From positions 5,767,404 through 5,831,403 of the forward strand of contig NC_088103.1 of assembly GCF_036370855.1 (NCBI RefSeq): a stretch of DNA of 64,000 bases, written 5' to 3'. This document shows positions 50,943 to 63,280 of this stretch, in pieces (within the stretch, counting starts at the first letter, position 1; each line of letters begins with the position of its first letter). The stretch comes from Dromaius novaehollandiae (taxonomy: Eukaryota; Chordata; Aves; Casuariiformes; Dromaiidae). Made by a program: the position numbers and the translations under genes. The notes beneath the pieces were generated by a model. The model was not told the origin of the DNA and ran no database searches. It saw only the letters and a program-made list of their open reading frames with translations.

Positions 50943-53900
50943 ATGGAGCGGGCGCCCGGCGGCGCGGCGCTGCGGGGGCAGCCGGCGGGCGGCTGCGGCC
51001 CCTGGGAGATGCGGGACCGCCTGGGCACCGGCGGCTTCGGCAACGTCTGCCTCTACCAGCACCAGGTGCGCGGCGGGCCGGGCCGCGGGGCGCGGCGGGG
51101 CGGGGCGGGCGGCGCGCCGGGCCCTCTGACGGCGCTGTGTCCCGCAGGACTCGGGCGCCAAGGTGGCCATCAAGTCGTGCCGGCTGGAGCTCAGCGTCAA
51201 GAACAAGGACCGCTGGTGCCACGAGATCGACATCATGAAGAAGTGAGTGCGGCCCTGCTGCTGGGCCCGGCCCTGCTGCTGGAGCGGGGCGCCGCCCGGG
51301 CCCGGCCGCCTCTCCCGGGGCTGCCAGCGTGCCCGCTCCCGGCACCAGCGGGCGTCCTGCCCCGGAATGCGGCCCTGCAGGCTCCAGGGGCCCGTGTGTG
51401 GGCTGGGGTCTAGTGACAGCCAGGCACCTGGGGCCGTCTGTGGCTGGTGTGAGGGATGGGGGTCTAGTGACATCCCCCTGCCCCCCCGCTTGTCTATTAA
51501 ACAGCAGTTTAAAGAAGAGTCAGAGCCTGCGTGCTCATGTGTGGCCGGTGCGCGGGACAGGTCTAGTGACAAGCAGACCTGCTGCCCTCCCTGCCCCACG
51601 CTTGCATTTGGCCAGTGTGTGGGTTGGGGGTCTAGTGACAGCCAGACCCTTTGGGTTCGTGCACAGCCAGTGTGTGGTGCCGGTCTAGTGACAGCCAGAC
51701 CCTTTGGGTTCGTGCACAGCCAGTGTGTGGTGCCGGTCTAGTGACAGCCAGATGCCCTGAGCTCACATGCAGCTAGTGTTTAGGGCTGGGATCTAGTGAC
51801 ATTCAAAGCCCTCTGCACTTGCACACCAGCTGGTGTGTCGGGCTGTGATATGGGGACGTCCGAACCCTTCTACTGTCATGTACCAACTAGCACGTTGGAT
51901 CGGGATCTAGTGATAACCACCCCCTCTGCACTCGTGTGCTGGCCCATCTATTTGCTCAGGACCTAGTGCCATCCATGCTGCTCTACGCCCTCATACCAGC
52001 CAGTGCCTCAGTCTTGACCTGGTGACGTCCAAACCCCTGTGTGCTCCCATGCTGACCAGTGCGTCAGGCTGTGATTTGGCAATCAGGGATCTAAGAACAA
52101 CCATTTTCTATGACACTCCCATTCTTACTGAGTAACAGCTCCCAGCTCTTTTTAATGAGAGGCTACTCACCCTGGGCAACCCACCATCCCTCTCCAGCAC
52201 GTCTCTGAGATACCTATAAATCGGAGCAGGCGAAATTCATCCTCATAGACAGAGATACTAAGTTATTTCTCTGGGTGTCAGGGATCTCATGGAGCTGTTC
52301 CCTCATCCTGAGACCTGCTTCCTCTTGAGGGAGATCCCGTAGCATGAAATGTACAGTCCTGCTGGCAGGAGCAAGGACACCCTTACAGAATTTTGTTTTG
52401 AGTTGTTCTCAGACAACTCAAAACTCTCTGCTGTGCCCATGCTGCATGGAGCTTTACTGAGCTCATGCTGTCGCTTGTCACACTGCTCTGCTTATATATG
52501 CACTATGTGCACATTATGTTATCGTTAGCAGAGGAGGCCACTCGCGGACATCATGTTAGAACTGAGTTTGTAATTCAGTATTGGGTAATTGCTTTTTCTA
52601 TCAACATTTTCACTGCAAAGCCATGTTCATGTTCTGAATATAGGTACTGAATCATACTTCTGCAACTTCTTTTGTGCTAACTCTCAGAGACTTTGGACTG
52701 GGTACATGGGAGTAATTTATCTTCACTTCCTTCTAGATACGTGTTTTATTCCTGAGAATAGCATATTTTGAGACAGTCAGGAAATAGTTGTTTGAATGTA
52801 GTTGCACAAATGATTTTTTCCCAATGTACATTTATTTTACGTGTCTGGTTCTACTTCCATAGTATAGTTGCACAAGAGTTAACATACTCTTACAAAACTT
52901 CTGGACCAAAGGGAAACTGTCCCCACACGCAGAAATAAAAACACTTATGAAATGACTATGCCAAGAATGTGGAGAAATCAAGAACTTGAGCTTGGATCTC
53001 CATCATCCAAGTCCTGTATCTTGATTTGGAGACCACATTTCTGCTCATCACTGGTTTGTGTATTCATGAGGTATGGATTTTATGCATTTTGATGCTGGTA
53101 GGTACCTGTTGAAGAGTGTGCTTCTTAACAGCAGTACATTTGGGGAACAGAGATTTTACCTGAAGCATAAAGCACGGTTGTTTGGCAGTCTGTCTTGTTC
53201 TTCCAAAGAGGGGTCAGACTTTTCATCAAGCTCTCCATGTGCCTAGGTTGAACCATCCCAACGTAGTAAAAGCCTGTGAAGTTCCTGAGGAGATGAACTT
53301 TCTTGTTAACGATGTTCCTCTTCTAGCAATGGAATATTGTTCAGGGGGTGATCTCCGGAAGGTAAGCTCTGCTTTGCCTTGACGTGTAGAAAAATGGGTG
53401 GAGTTAATGCTCTTTTCCTAACTGCAGTTGTCTGTGAAAACATGTACGTTATGTGGTGCTTTTTGGGGAGGGTACAGGAGGTAAACCTGAAGTAAAAAAA
53501 ACACAACTCAAATGTGAAGTGAGGCTTGTACTATGAAACTAGATGACAGAGGGAGTAATCCAAGGGCAGATATTATTTTATCCTGAAGCAGTGTCTTGTT
53601 CATAGGACCACATCAGCATTAATGCAATTTCCTGTAGCCTAGACGTTAGCACCCACCAAGACTGGATTTGCTACTGTGCGCCTGTATCCGTTCGGAGTCT
53701 GACCTGTTTTTAATCCACGTGTCCAGCGTTTTATTGTTTTCAGCTACAAAGAAGGGTCTTGATTCTCTTATGCTAGGCTTGGGCCACCAAAACTTCCAAG
53801 ATTTTTCTGTTTCCTTCTAAACTGGGAACTCTTTCTGTAAAGCAGCAGGAGCACCCGAGAGTAAATGAACCTTTCAGTAGTTCACAAGGCAGTGGCTTTA

Positions 53901-56900
53901 TGGCCAGATAGATTCTATATTCCCTTTCCATTGTAGCTGGATTCAGTAAGCAGTTGTTTGTTTGAGGATGAGGAAGCAGCTTTCCACTGATTAAAGGTTG
54001 CTTAGAAATCACCTCATCTAAGCGATCAGGAAGCTCTTTTCTGTTAAACGTATTTTTTTTTATTTTTTTTTTTACCAGCGTTAAATAGCAGACAGCTTGG
54101 AGAGTTGTAAATGACTTTGTAATGGCTTTCTCTCCTGTAGTATGGCCTACATTAAATTTAGGAGTTTGCCTGTTAGTTTTCCTTCCTTTCATCTGTTCTC
54201 GAATGCCTGGGGATTAGGACTAATCCATTCCTTTTGCTTTTTGTCACTCAGTCTCATTTTTCCTGATGGAGAGCAGTTGTTCTTCCAAGCAGCAGACCTG
54301 CTTCAGATATTCGGGGTGTTTCTTAAATCCCATCAGGCCAAAATTCAGAACAAGCAGTTCCCTGGAAGCTGGCCCCCCGTTGCCTGAAGCCATATGCCCT
54401 ACATGGGTCTCTTGCCAGTTCACTGATGGTTTTCATGCTTCTGTGGTCTTAGTCTGAGTCCAAATCTTCTTTTCAACCCTCGTCCCTGTGCAATGAATTT
54501 TCTTTTTGTCTGAGTTGTTTTCTTTTTTCTCATGCTTTTGATTTACAAAGACAGCTACCTCATTCAACTATGGGCTGTGCTGTTTTTCTGTGGGGTGTTG
54601 GCAAGAATGGAAGATGGTGTTCTGGACTATTAATTGTTGCGTTGCAGGTGTAACATAGTTTTCTTTTCTGTAGTTGCTGAACAAACCCGAAAACTGCTGC
54701 GGACTTAAGGAAAGTCAAATTCTTTCTCTACTTAGTGACATTGGTATGTAGTCTGTTGCCACTCTTGTTTTTTATGTTAACTATGTGTTTTCCTGTTTCA
54801 ACTGGACTACGAAAAAGAGGCTGCTAAAACAAATCAGGTTTCTATTCCAGAGGAAGGACTTTGTGTCCTTGCTGATCATAAAGACAAGAAACTTTCACTA
54901 CTGACCTGTCTGTGGAATGTGATTTGAAAAGCTGTTTATTGATTGTTGGTAACACTATGTAGTTGAGGTCACAGTTTACTGGTTCAATACCTGCTTCTGC
55001 TAATGGCCCTGGAGATGCCAAACTGCACGTCAGCTGGAGGAATGTAACTTTTGCAAGCCTGAAAACAAGAACCAACATGAGAAATGCCAAAGTTGCTGTG
55101 TGACTTCTTTATGTAGGGTTTGCTAGCAGGAGGGAAGTTCTGTTTGTTCAGGATGACAGGGCTGAGGAGATGATAAACTGGATTGCAGTTGAGAGCAGGA
55201 TGGGTAAGAGCACAGCAGAGGGGGAAGGGAACAGTGCAAGCCAACCATGCTGTGGCCAGTCCGGCAATCTTCTGACTAATGATCTGCTTTCAGCTAAGGG
55301 TTAATTAGTTGGGTTATCTCAAACAGGCACGCCTAAACGTTGAGAATCTCCTTTTGGAAGACCTATTACATGTGGCTATGCTGGGAAAAGTTTGGCTAGC
55401 ACAGTGATAAAGTTTATTGTCTCTCTTACTCAGCGCTGGGGAGGCCACATCTGGGTACAGTACCCACAGTTGACTGAAGAGGGATGTGGAGATCCTGGTG
55501 AGGCCCCACAGAGGCTGCCAAGGTGGCCGGGGCCTGGAAGACCTGACTCACAGGGGGATGGGATGGAGTTGGGCTTCTTGGGTCTGGTCAAGGGGAAGCT
55601 GAGAGGGTCTGAGAGCAGATGGTGACTGTGGGAAGGGTAGGTAAAAAGCTGATGATCAGGGCCAAACTTTACTTGATATTGGTGGGCAACACGACAAGGG
55701 ACAGTGGCCACAGGTTGCACCCTGTGATGTTTGGATTGGACGTGGGGAAGGTTGGTGCAGCCCTGAGACAGGTCAACAAAGAGATGGAGGATTTCCATCC
55801 TTGGTGAGGGGTTTTGGGACTCATTTAGACAAAGCCATAGTCACCCTGACCTGGCGTTGCTGACTTGTCCTTCTGTGAGCAGGAGGTTGGAGGAGAGACC
55901 TCTGGATGTCCCTTCCCACCAACACTGCTGTGGTGCCATGAATGAGCTATGTATGGCCCTAGGGAAGGTTCAACGGCAGCACTTAGGGAGGCAGAGTGAT
56001 GAAAAGATGACAGTTAGCCAGTGATCGACTTGATCTGCGTTGTAGAAGGTGTCCAATATCATGTGGATTTCAGGTCCTACTAACTGGAAAGAGAGTAGGC
56101 AGCAAATCAGTACAGGATGGGAGTAGCCTAAGGAGACAGCACTGCTGTTAGAGAACAGTTTTCTTTGATATCTTCTGGGCACCTGCTCAAAAACTCTTTC
56201 CTAAGGCTGTAGTAATCTATCAAAGTCAGTCTGTGATGCAGACTTGATGGTCTCTAGATGTGCTGCATCAAGTCGTTATTGCATTTTTCGGACTGTTGAG
56301 CTTTAGCTTGCTTGATGCCAAATTCTTGGCTGTTGAGAGCACTGTCAGCAGATGAATATCTCCAGTGTGGCAGTCACATCACATCTGGATAGCCTCTCTC
56401 AGTGTGTGCTATTGCTTACCAAGTAGTGACTTGCTGCCTTGCTTTAAAGAAAAGGTATGAGAGATTCTCCTCAGACTGGCCTTCCTGTCTCTCAGGAAAA
56501 GTTCCCTTGGACACCCTAGGGAGGACACATCATCTGATTCAGGCTGAAGCCTACAGATGAGTTCCATTGGTTTCTTTAGCAAGTGGGCTTTCCAGGAGAG
56601 CTGCTCAGGAGAGCTCCTCATCTTTTCAATTCTGCTACAGTTAACCAGTCTCTACTTGTAGGAAAGGACCTCTATTTTTAGGGTGATGAAGCATTTGGAT
56701 GAAGAAGCTGGCCTGAGCTTTTGGACAGGACTTTTATGGGTGCTTTTCTGTGTCTCAAAAGATGGAGGAGAAGAGGATTGTCTTCTCTCAAAATGATTTT
56801 TTTTTCTGAAGCAGAAGGAGAGTGCTTTGTCTGGAGAACAAAGGATGTGATGATTTAGTCCAGGGTCTCTTCTGGGTAGTGATAGGCCCTTAAAAGGGCA

Positions 56901-59900
56901 GGGGGATATGAATTCCCAGAGAAAAAGGAACTTGATGTTTGTTTTCTGTAAGGCCATTTGCCAGCCTTGTGTTACTGCCATGACCTCCCTAGGGTGCTTG
57001 TTTGACGTGGTGGTCAGTGACAGGTCATCTGGAGTTTCATTCCTGCCAAAATCCTAGATACAAGCTGGCATATCCTGATACATGTTTGTAACTTCTTCAA
57101 GGCTTCCTCAGCCTCCAACTCTTGGCAATTTAAAGCTGGCCCTGATCAGCTGTTTTTAAATGGCACACATGACGCCACTTGAAAAGTCACTAGCAATAAT
57201 CCAACTCAAAAATGTTCAATGTGCACATCAGGTTTGAGAACTCAAAAGACCTTTCCACATTCACAGACTATTTCACAGCAGCTTTTCTCCTTGCAGTGCT
57301 CAGAGGACTTGCAGTTAAGTTCCCCAAATCAGGTGCAACTCCTTCATTCCGTTATCACTGTTCCCCTTCCACATGCAGGCAGTGTGTTTGAATTGCGGAA
57401 AAAGCACATTAGTTGAATATTTCTCTTAAAATAATCCCATAATGAATTTACAGTCATGGTTAGTTAGCATTAGGCTTCTGGATTAACGTGTTGTGCAGAC
57501 TGAGTATTTTTTTGCGTAGGAAAATTTAAGATTCCCCATGATGTAGGTAGGAAAAGTAATGAGATTTACAATACTTGGCCCTTACATGGAACCTTTTCTT
57601 TTCTTTCCGCTTGCACATCTCCAAGACTCAAAAATCATGACTTCATGAAGAAAGTCTCCATTTTAAGGAAGTCTTTTTTGCTGTTTTGTTGATGGCCTTG
57701 TCCTTTGACAGACACTCCCTTGATAACCTTTTATGTGGCAGTCAGCACCATAATTTGGATGGACTGGCCAAATTCCCCCCGCCACTACCACCTTGAGGCA
57801 GAATTTCTCTTGAGTTTCTTTTTTGTTAGTAGCTCCACAGTCGCATCAAGGCAATTTGAGCGTGGGCAAGGCAAAGTGCTTCCCCTTCCATTTTCTTGGG
57901 TGCATACTCACATTCCCTCCCTTACTCCAGCACTCCCATAACCATATCAGGAGTTGGATCTGGAAACCAGCCTGGATAAAACTTAATCTTCTTTCCTGAG
58001 TAGTTTTCAGCTGGATCACTTCCAGGACAAGCCAGTCCCACAGATGTTCTGCCGTGCAAATTGCAGCTCAGAAAGGGGGAATGAGAACCACACAGACTGC
58101 TTAACACAATCGTGGTATTGTGCCTTTAACATTCAGAGTGACAAAAGTGATGCTACTCTGAGCACACCAGTCTCTTGCCATTAGAGGGGAACCCTGGGCT
58201 CAGAGCCCAGGTTCAGTGCTGCTAATACTGATCTGGGTGTTGCCAATGGCACTTTGGGCAGTTGCTCCATTTAGCATTAACCAGATGCTGCCCAAGAAGG
58301 AGGCTTGTAATATGGGGCAGCCTTATTTAATTGGTTTTGAACTCCAACCACACTGCTGTCTCATCACAGCTGGATGTTCCCTTCCCTGGTAACGTGGTTC
58401 CTCCTGCATTGCTTTGACAACTCTGGAAGTTTACTAGCAGCTTTGTAAGCCACTATTTGGCAGTAGTTTTAGGTCAAAGTAAAACTTGTTTCATTTCCTT
58501 AATTGATTTCAGTGATTTCTTTCAAATACATCTTTCATAACGCACTTACAAATATAAATAGATCTTCCTGCTATCTTGCATTAATTTACTGAGATCTAAG
58601 AACACAGGACATGCAGAGCTATATCAGGCTGTCTGCACATTTTGGAGGTCTGTTCTGCTTGTCTGCGTGTTGTGGTTCATTTTGTAACTGTAAAGTTTGA
58701 GAAGAGTTCAGCTCCCTTTTCTCTTGCCTTCAAGGCAAGACATTTGGCCTGTGGTTATGCTGCAAGGTCTGAATTTCTAAGCAACCCCAACCTCTGCAGA
58801 GCAGAGGAACAGAGCTAGTTTAGTCCTGTAGCCACATGCTTAAATATGACAGTTCTACTCTTTTAAGTTCTTAATATATTTAATGCTGTTTTTAAGGGAA
58901 GATTTTTTGCTGAATTCAACCCTGAAATCAGGGATATTAGACTTTTATTGGATTTATTTTTAACCAGTGCTCTTTTTTCTCTTAAATCAAATACTTGCCT
59001 TTCAGGTTCTGGTATCCAGTATTTGCATGAAAACAGAATTATACACAGAGATTTAAAGCCTGAAAATATTGTTCTTCAGGATGAAGGTGGGAAGGTAAGT
59101 CAAATGGCCTCTGTCACTGGTGTTCCAGCTGTCATTTCTGGAAGTTGCCAGTAGTTTTCTCTTGCCTGAGAGAAGTAGAAGAGAGTGAGTGGTTTATGGC
59201 ATTGAATTAGGCTGAGAATACAACCATGAATTTATTAAAAATTCATGTCTTCTTGAAACAACAAATCCTACTTTGCTTATTCTTAAAATCTTACCATTAA
59301 AAACAGCTAACTTTTGTTTCCATTCAGGAGCCCTGCCTGCCACAGAATAGGAATGATATCAAATTGTAGAGTATGATATCTCTGTGTTTGTGGCTCTATG
59401 AGGGTTGCATGTAAAACTGAGCTTGTCCGTGTAGTCATGGATTTCTAAAAAAAGAAAAGACCGTTATTGTTACTCTATTTAAACAAATAGCTTTAAATTC
59501 CAAGATAAAAAGCTTGATGCTGCATTCAACCAAGCAGAATCCATTCACTTTTGGGCCATAATGGACTGTAGCTGGCAAGTTACTTTAAATCAAGTCAAGT
59601 CTATGTAGAGACAGGTGAACAAGGCCAGCTTACATGGTAGAACAGCAAACATCAACACCATGGCACATTTCAAAGCTTCGCCACAGACTTTTTCCATTTT
59701 GGCTTTCCCTTTTTTTGGGTGTATATTCTGGATGTCACTGCACAGCTTTTTTTGTTTGTTCTGAATTTGCTCTTCTGATGAACTGCTTGAACTGTTTACA
59801 GATTGTCCACAAAATAATAGACCTGGGATATGCCAAGGATTTGGATCAAGGAAGTTTATGCACATCATTTGTTGGAACATTACAATATTTGGTAAGATTT

Positions 59901-61980
59901 TTTTTGCATGTGTATAGTTGATTTGGTATTGTCACATTTTATAGAATCACAGAAGTGTGTTTCAGAAGGAACCTTCAGCGGTCCTTTGTCCAGCCTGCCG
60001 CTCACAGCAGGAGTCACCAGCCCCCAGTCAAGCCCTGAAAGCCCCAGGATGGAGCTCTCCTGCCTCCCTGGTGACCTGTCCCAGGGCTGCTCCCCCTCCA
60101 GGGGAAGAAGTGTTTCCTCGTGTCCAACCTGAACGCCCTGGGCTGCAATCTGTGGCTGTTGCCCCTGTTATATTGCTTGTTGCTTCCAAGAAGGGTTTGT
60201 CCCTGTCCGTCCCCTTTGTCCCTGTCTGCCCTGCAGCCAGAGGCTGCTCACAACCCCCCGGCTTCCTCGTGACCAGACTGACAAGTCCAGCTCCCTCCCA
60301 TCTCCTTGTGGGTCAGGTGCTTCAGGCCCTGACCAGTTTGATATGCTGCCTGGGGTCTTGCGAGGGCGTCCACATCCCTGCAGAGCTAGGGGCCCACACA
60401 TAGACACAGCATTGTCTCTCCAAAAGTGAGAGAGTTTAGATTATCTGAAATACCATGTTCAAAATATCTTTTTATGGTACTTTTTAGGCTCCAGAACTCT
60501 TTGAGAATAAATCCTACTCTGTTACTGTTGATTACTGGAGCTTTGGAACAATGGTGTTTGAATGCATTGCAGGATTTAGACCCTTCTTACACAATCTACA
60601 GCCTTTTACCTGGTAAGATGTTTATTCCGCGAGAGATGATGCCAAGCAGTAGAACTGACGGATACTGTGTGTAGTGAGGTGACAGTGTGAACCAGAATGA
60701 TTAAACGTATTATCAAGTGTTGGGTCTGTTGGCCTGTAGGTTCTGCAGAGGCCCTTGACACTTCTGTGGTATCATTAATGCTTTGACTGGCTATTTAAAC
60801 ATTTTGTATTATGCACTTATTACACCATGTGATAGTACTTGGTCATAGTGATTCCTTCAGGAGAGAAATTTGAGCCAAAAAATAGAATTATAAACCAATC
60901 TGTTAAATGGTAATGTGTTGAAGCATCAATGTCAGAAAAATGTAATGTATGGGAAGGAGACATACCGTCTTTTGTTCACCTAGGCGATGAGGTTACTCAT
61001 TATTAACAATAAGTAACACACAGAAGGGGTCATTCTGCAACAGAACAAATATAAAAATGGCTTCTTTGTGAGGTTTGAAATAATAACTGTAGGTAGCTAA
61101 GGAAATTATTACGTTTTTATGAGAGTATTAGTTTAAAAAGTTAGTATATTTTAACAAAAAATAATTTTAACCAATATGTAGCAATACTTTACCTTCTTAG
61201 CGGCTAACTCTTGAGATTCTATCATTTCAGTAGTTCAACATTTATCTCATTTTTTCCAGCATATGGAAAACTTGATTTCCTAATGTAAGTAGTAGAAAAA
61301 TAATGAATAAATGAGATAGAAACAACTCTTCCAAGCATCTGTATCCATTGAAAAGGAAGGAGACAGCACAGGCCACATGCATGTAGCTTCAGTTCATTTT
61401 GGGGTGACTGGGGAAGAGATCAGGCTGGCAACCCACAGGTGTATGAAACGTTCAGCTGGCTTACAAGTGACTGGTGATTGCAGCACAGATTGTGCTTATG
61501 TGGGACCTGTACTGGAAAATCCTGCTGCTCTGGTAGCAACTGAACTCTAGGCAAGGTCCCAGCCAGTGTTGAAGTGAGCTAGGGTGAGGAAACTGAAGCA
61601 GAGTTTGCTGGTTGCATTTTGATCCTTTTGTTTGCCACTGTCTGGATCTGCTTTCAGGCAAAGGTGAAAGCGTTTCCAGAACGTTTCCCCTCTCCCACTT
61701 GGAGATAGTTGTTCCAAGTGGACTGTTCAAAAATGGCTTTTTTATCATGGAAAAAAAAAGAGTTTGTTTTCTGAAGCTGCTGGAATGTGGCACTTTTTGC
61801 TAATGCCAGCTTCAACTGGCCCTCTACAAAAGTAGAATTGTCAAGGTATCCATAGACAGTTTTATTTTTTAGGCATGAAAAAATCAAGAAGAAGGATCCA
61901 AAGCACATCTTTGCTTCCGAAGAGATGAATGGGGAGGTTCGATTTAGTACTCATTTGCCGCAGCCTCACAGCCTCTGTAG
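50943..61980 (+). CDS. CHUK: IKK-alpha kinase, exons 1-8 (3' part outside window)
   Basis: Eight coding exons join in phase: 50943-51065, 51148-51242, 53247-53361, 54674-54743, 59006-59094, 59802-59891, 60488-60612 and 61873-61980. They encode the first 271 residues and part of codon 272. The kinase landmarks are all present: glycine loop GTGGFG (28-33), VAIK lysine K50, HRDLKPEN with D150, DLG (171-173) in place of DFG as in human IKK-alpha, and activation-loop serines in SLCTS at 182 and 186 (human 176/180). APELFE and [16 protein letters not shown] follow. Residue numbers are six above human because the N-terminus before WEMRDRLG is longer and Gly/Ala-rich. CHUK phosphorylates IkB and drives p100 processing in NF-kB signalling, and has a role in epidermal differentiation. 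The remaining exons (ubiquitin-like, scaffold and NEMO-binding parts) lie to the right. The identification is very secure. Confidence 0.97.
51395..52085 (+). repeat. Degenerate ~54-bp tandem repeat in CHUK intron 2
   Basis: About a dozen units carry a shared core GGTCTAGTGACAGCCAG (variants GATCTAGTGACATTC, GACCTAGTGCCATCC, GACCTGGTGACGTCC). Cores occur near 51406, 51460, 51560, 51629, 51681, 51734, 51789, 51850, 51903, 51959 and 52013, mostly 52-58 bp apart. Two adjacent units near 51629-51734 are almost identical. Divergence grows rightward. The remainder of the intron to 53246 shows nothing recognisable. Confidence 0.9.
54744..59005 (+). other. CHUK intron 4, long, mostly without recognisable content
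   Basis: Apart from the CR1 fragment at 55432-55940, no gene, RNA or repeat was recognised. A short Pro/His/Tyr-rich open frame around 57705-57941 has no family resemblance. Confidence 0.5.
55432..55940 (+). mobile_element. CR1 3'-region fragment
   Basis: GCTGGGGAGGCCACATCTGG..., GGTCTGGTCAAGGGGAAGCT, ACACGACAAGGGACAGTGGC and GGAGGTTGGAGGAGAGACCT are the successive landmarks of a CR1 3' region, in CHUK intron 4. Confidence 0.8.
59943..60410 (-). mobile_element. CR1 3'-region fragment, minus strand, filling CHUK intron 6
   Basis: The plus strand starts AGAATCACAGAAGTGTGTTT, the reverse complement of a CR1 3' end. It continues through AAGAAGTGTTTCCTCGTGTC and GGTCAGGTGCTTCAGGCCCT. It occupies about 468 of the 596 bases of intron 6, starting about 50 bp after the exon 6 donor and ending about 77 bp before exon 7. 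Confidence 0.85.
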
Positions 61981-62389
61981 GTAAGTGTGTCTTTGTGGTT
62001 GCGTGTGTTAATTTCTGACCTGTCTTCTAAACTGAGGGGTTCTTCTCTCTTATAAAGACTGTCTCAGGCTCCAAGCAAGCTACTGTTCATTATTAAGGAA
62101 TAGGCCATAGCCAAATGTCTCTCTTTGATACTGTGGGCTCTCCAACTAGAGCAGCAGTGTCCATGGGGTGACAGCAGTTCACCTTATAGTTTGTGGGATG
62201 ATAGCTGTTCCACCTTGCAGTGTGAATTCAATCACTGCTTTCCACCCATTATAACAAGGACACTGAGTAACATCTACCTGATATTTGGTGGCATTGAATA
62301 TAGTAAGCCAAGTTTTAGACGCTTCTAATGTAACTTTGGTGGCAGATGCTTGAATTAGGCGCTCCATGAAAGCTGTATTTTTTAGTATT

Positions 62390-62860
62390 TGGGTTGCAAA
62401 CTGCAGCAAGTCCAGCAGAGGCCACAAAGATGGTCGGAGCCTGATGCCATAGAGCGTATGAGGATAGGCCCAGGGAGCTGGGCTTGTTCAGTCTTGAAAG
62501 GAGAAGGCAAAGGGGGATTTAACTGTGTTCTCCTCTATCTAGTGGAGTATTGCAGAGACAACGAAGTCAGACATAGGAGCATAGTGAAAGGACAAGAGGC
62601 CACAGCACACGTTGCAACAAGGAAAATCCCAGTTTGCACATAAGAAAAAGATTTCCCTGTGCTAGTGGTTTATCTCTGGGACAGGGCACCAAGCAGCGGG
62701 GGATCTCCATCCTCGGGGATTTCCCAGACTCACCTGGGCACGGCCCTGAGCAACCTGCTGTAGCTGCAGTGTTGGCCCCGCTGTGAACCAGGACTGGACT
62801 AGAGACCTGCAGGGGTACCTCTAACCTGGATCACTTGGTCTATACCAAATGAGAAGTCAG
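62390..62860 (+). mobile_element. CR1 3'-region fragment
   Basis: Landmarks in order: TGCAGCAAGTCCAGCAGAGG, AGGCCCAGGGAGCTGGGCTT, AGTGAAAGGACAAGAGGCCA, GGCACGGCCCTGAGCAACCT and GGACTGGACTAGAGACCTGC. The CR1 copy lies in CHUK intron 8 and is rather well preserved. Confidence 0.88.
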
Positions 62861-63280
62861 ACATTGGTTATTTGCCACCTTTAACACTTGCGTCTTTAGA
62901 TATGCCCAGCGAGTGCAGCACGACCCATTGGCACTGGCAGGTTTCTAGGAAAAATACTGGAGTTGAGAATGAAGTAAGTGACCATCTAGTGGTTTGAGCT
63001 TTCTGCATAGTATTTCAGGAGGCTCTGAACGATAAACCACATGCTTCTTGTGTGGATAAACATGGAGAAGAGCCTTCCAAGCAGCTCTGCAGCACAGGGA
63101 AGGTTATTCTGCAAATACACTGAAAAGCAAATAGTTTTCAAAGCAGTATCACAGTTGTTTTTGAAAAAACAATGTCCCCTCTTAATCTAATTTGAAATTA
63201 GTCAATCTGCTGTTTTATTAAGATATTTTTGACTCAGTGAATAGTGGTTATGAAAAGAGAGAAGTATGGTGAAAGGTAAA

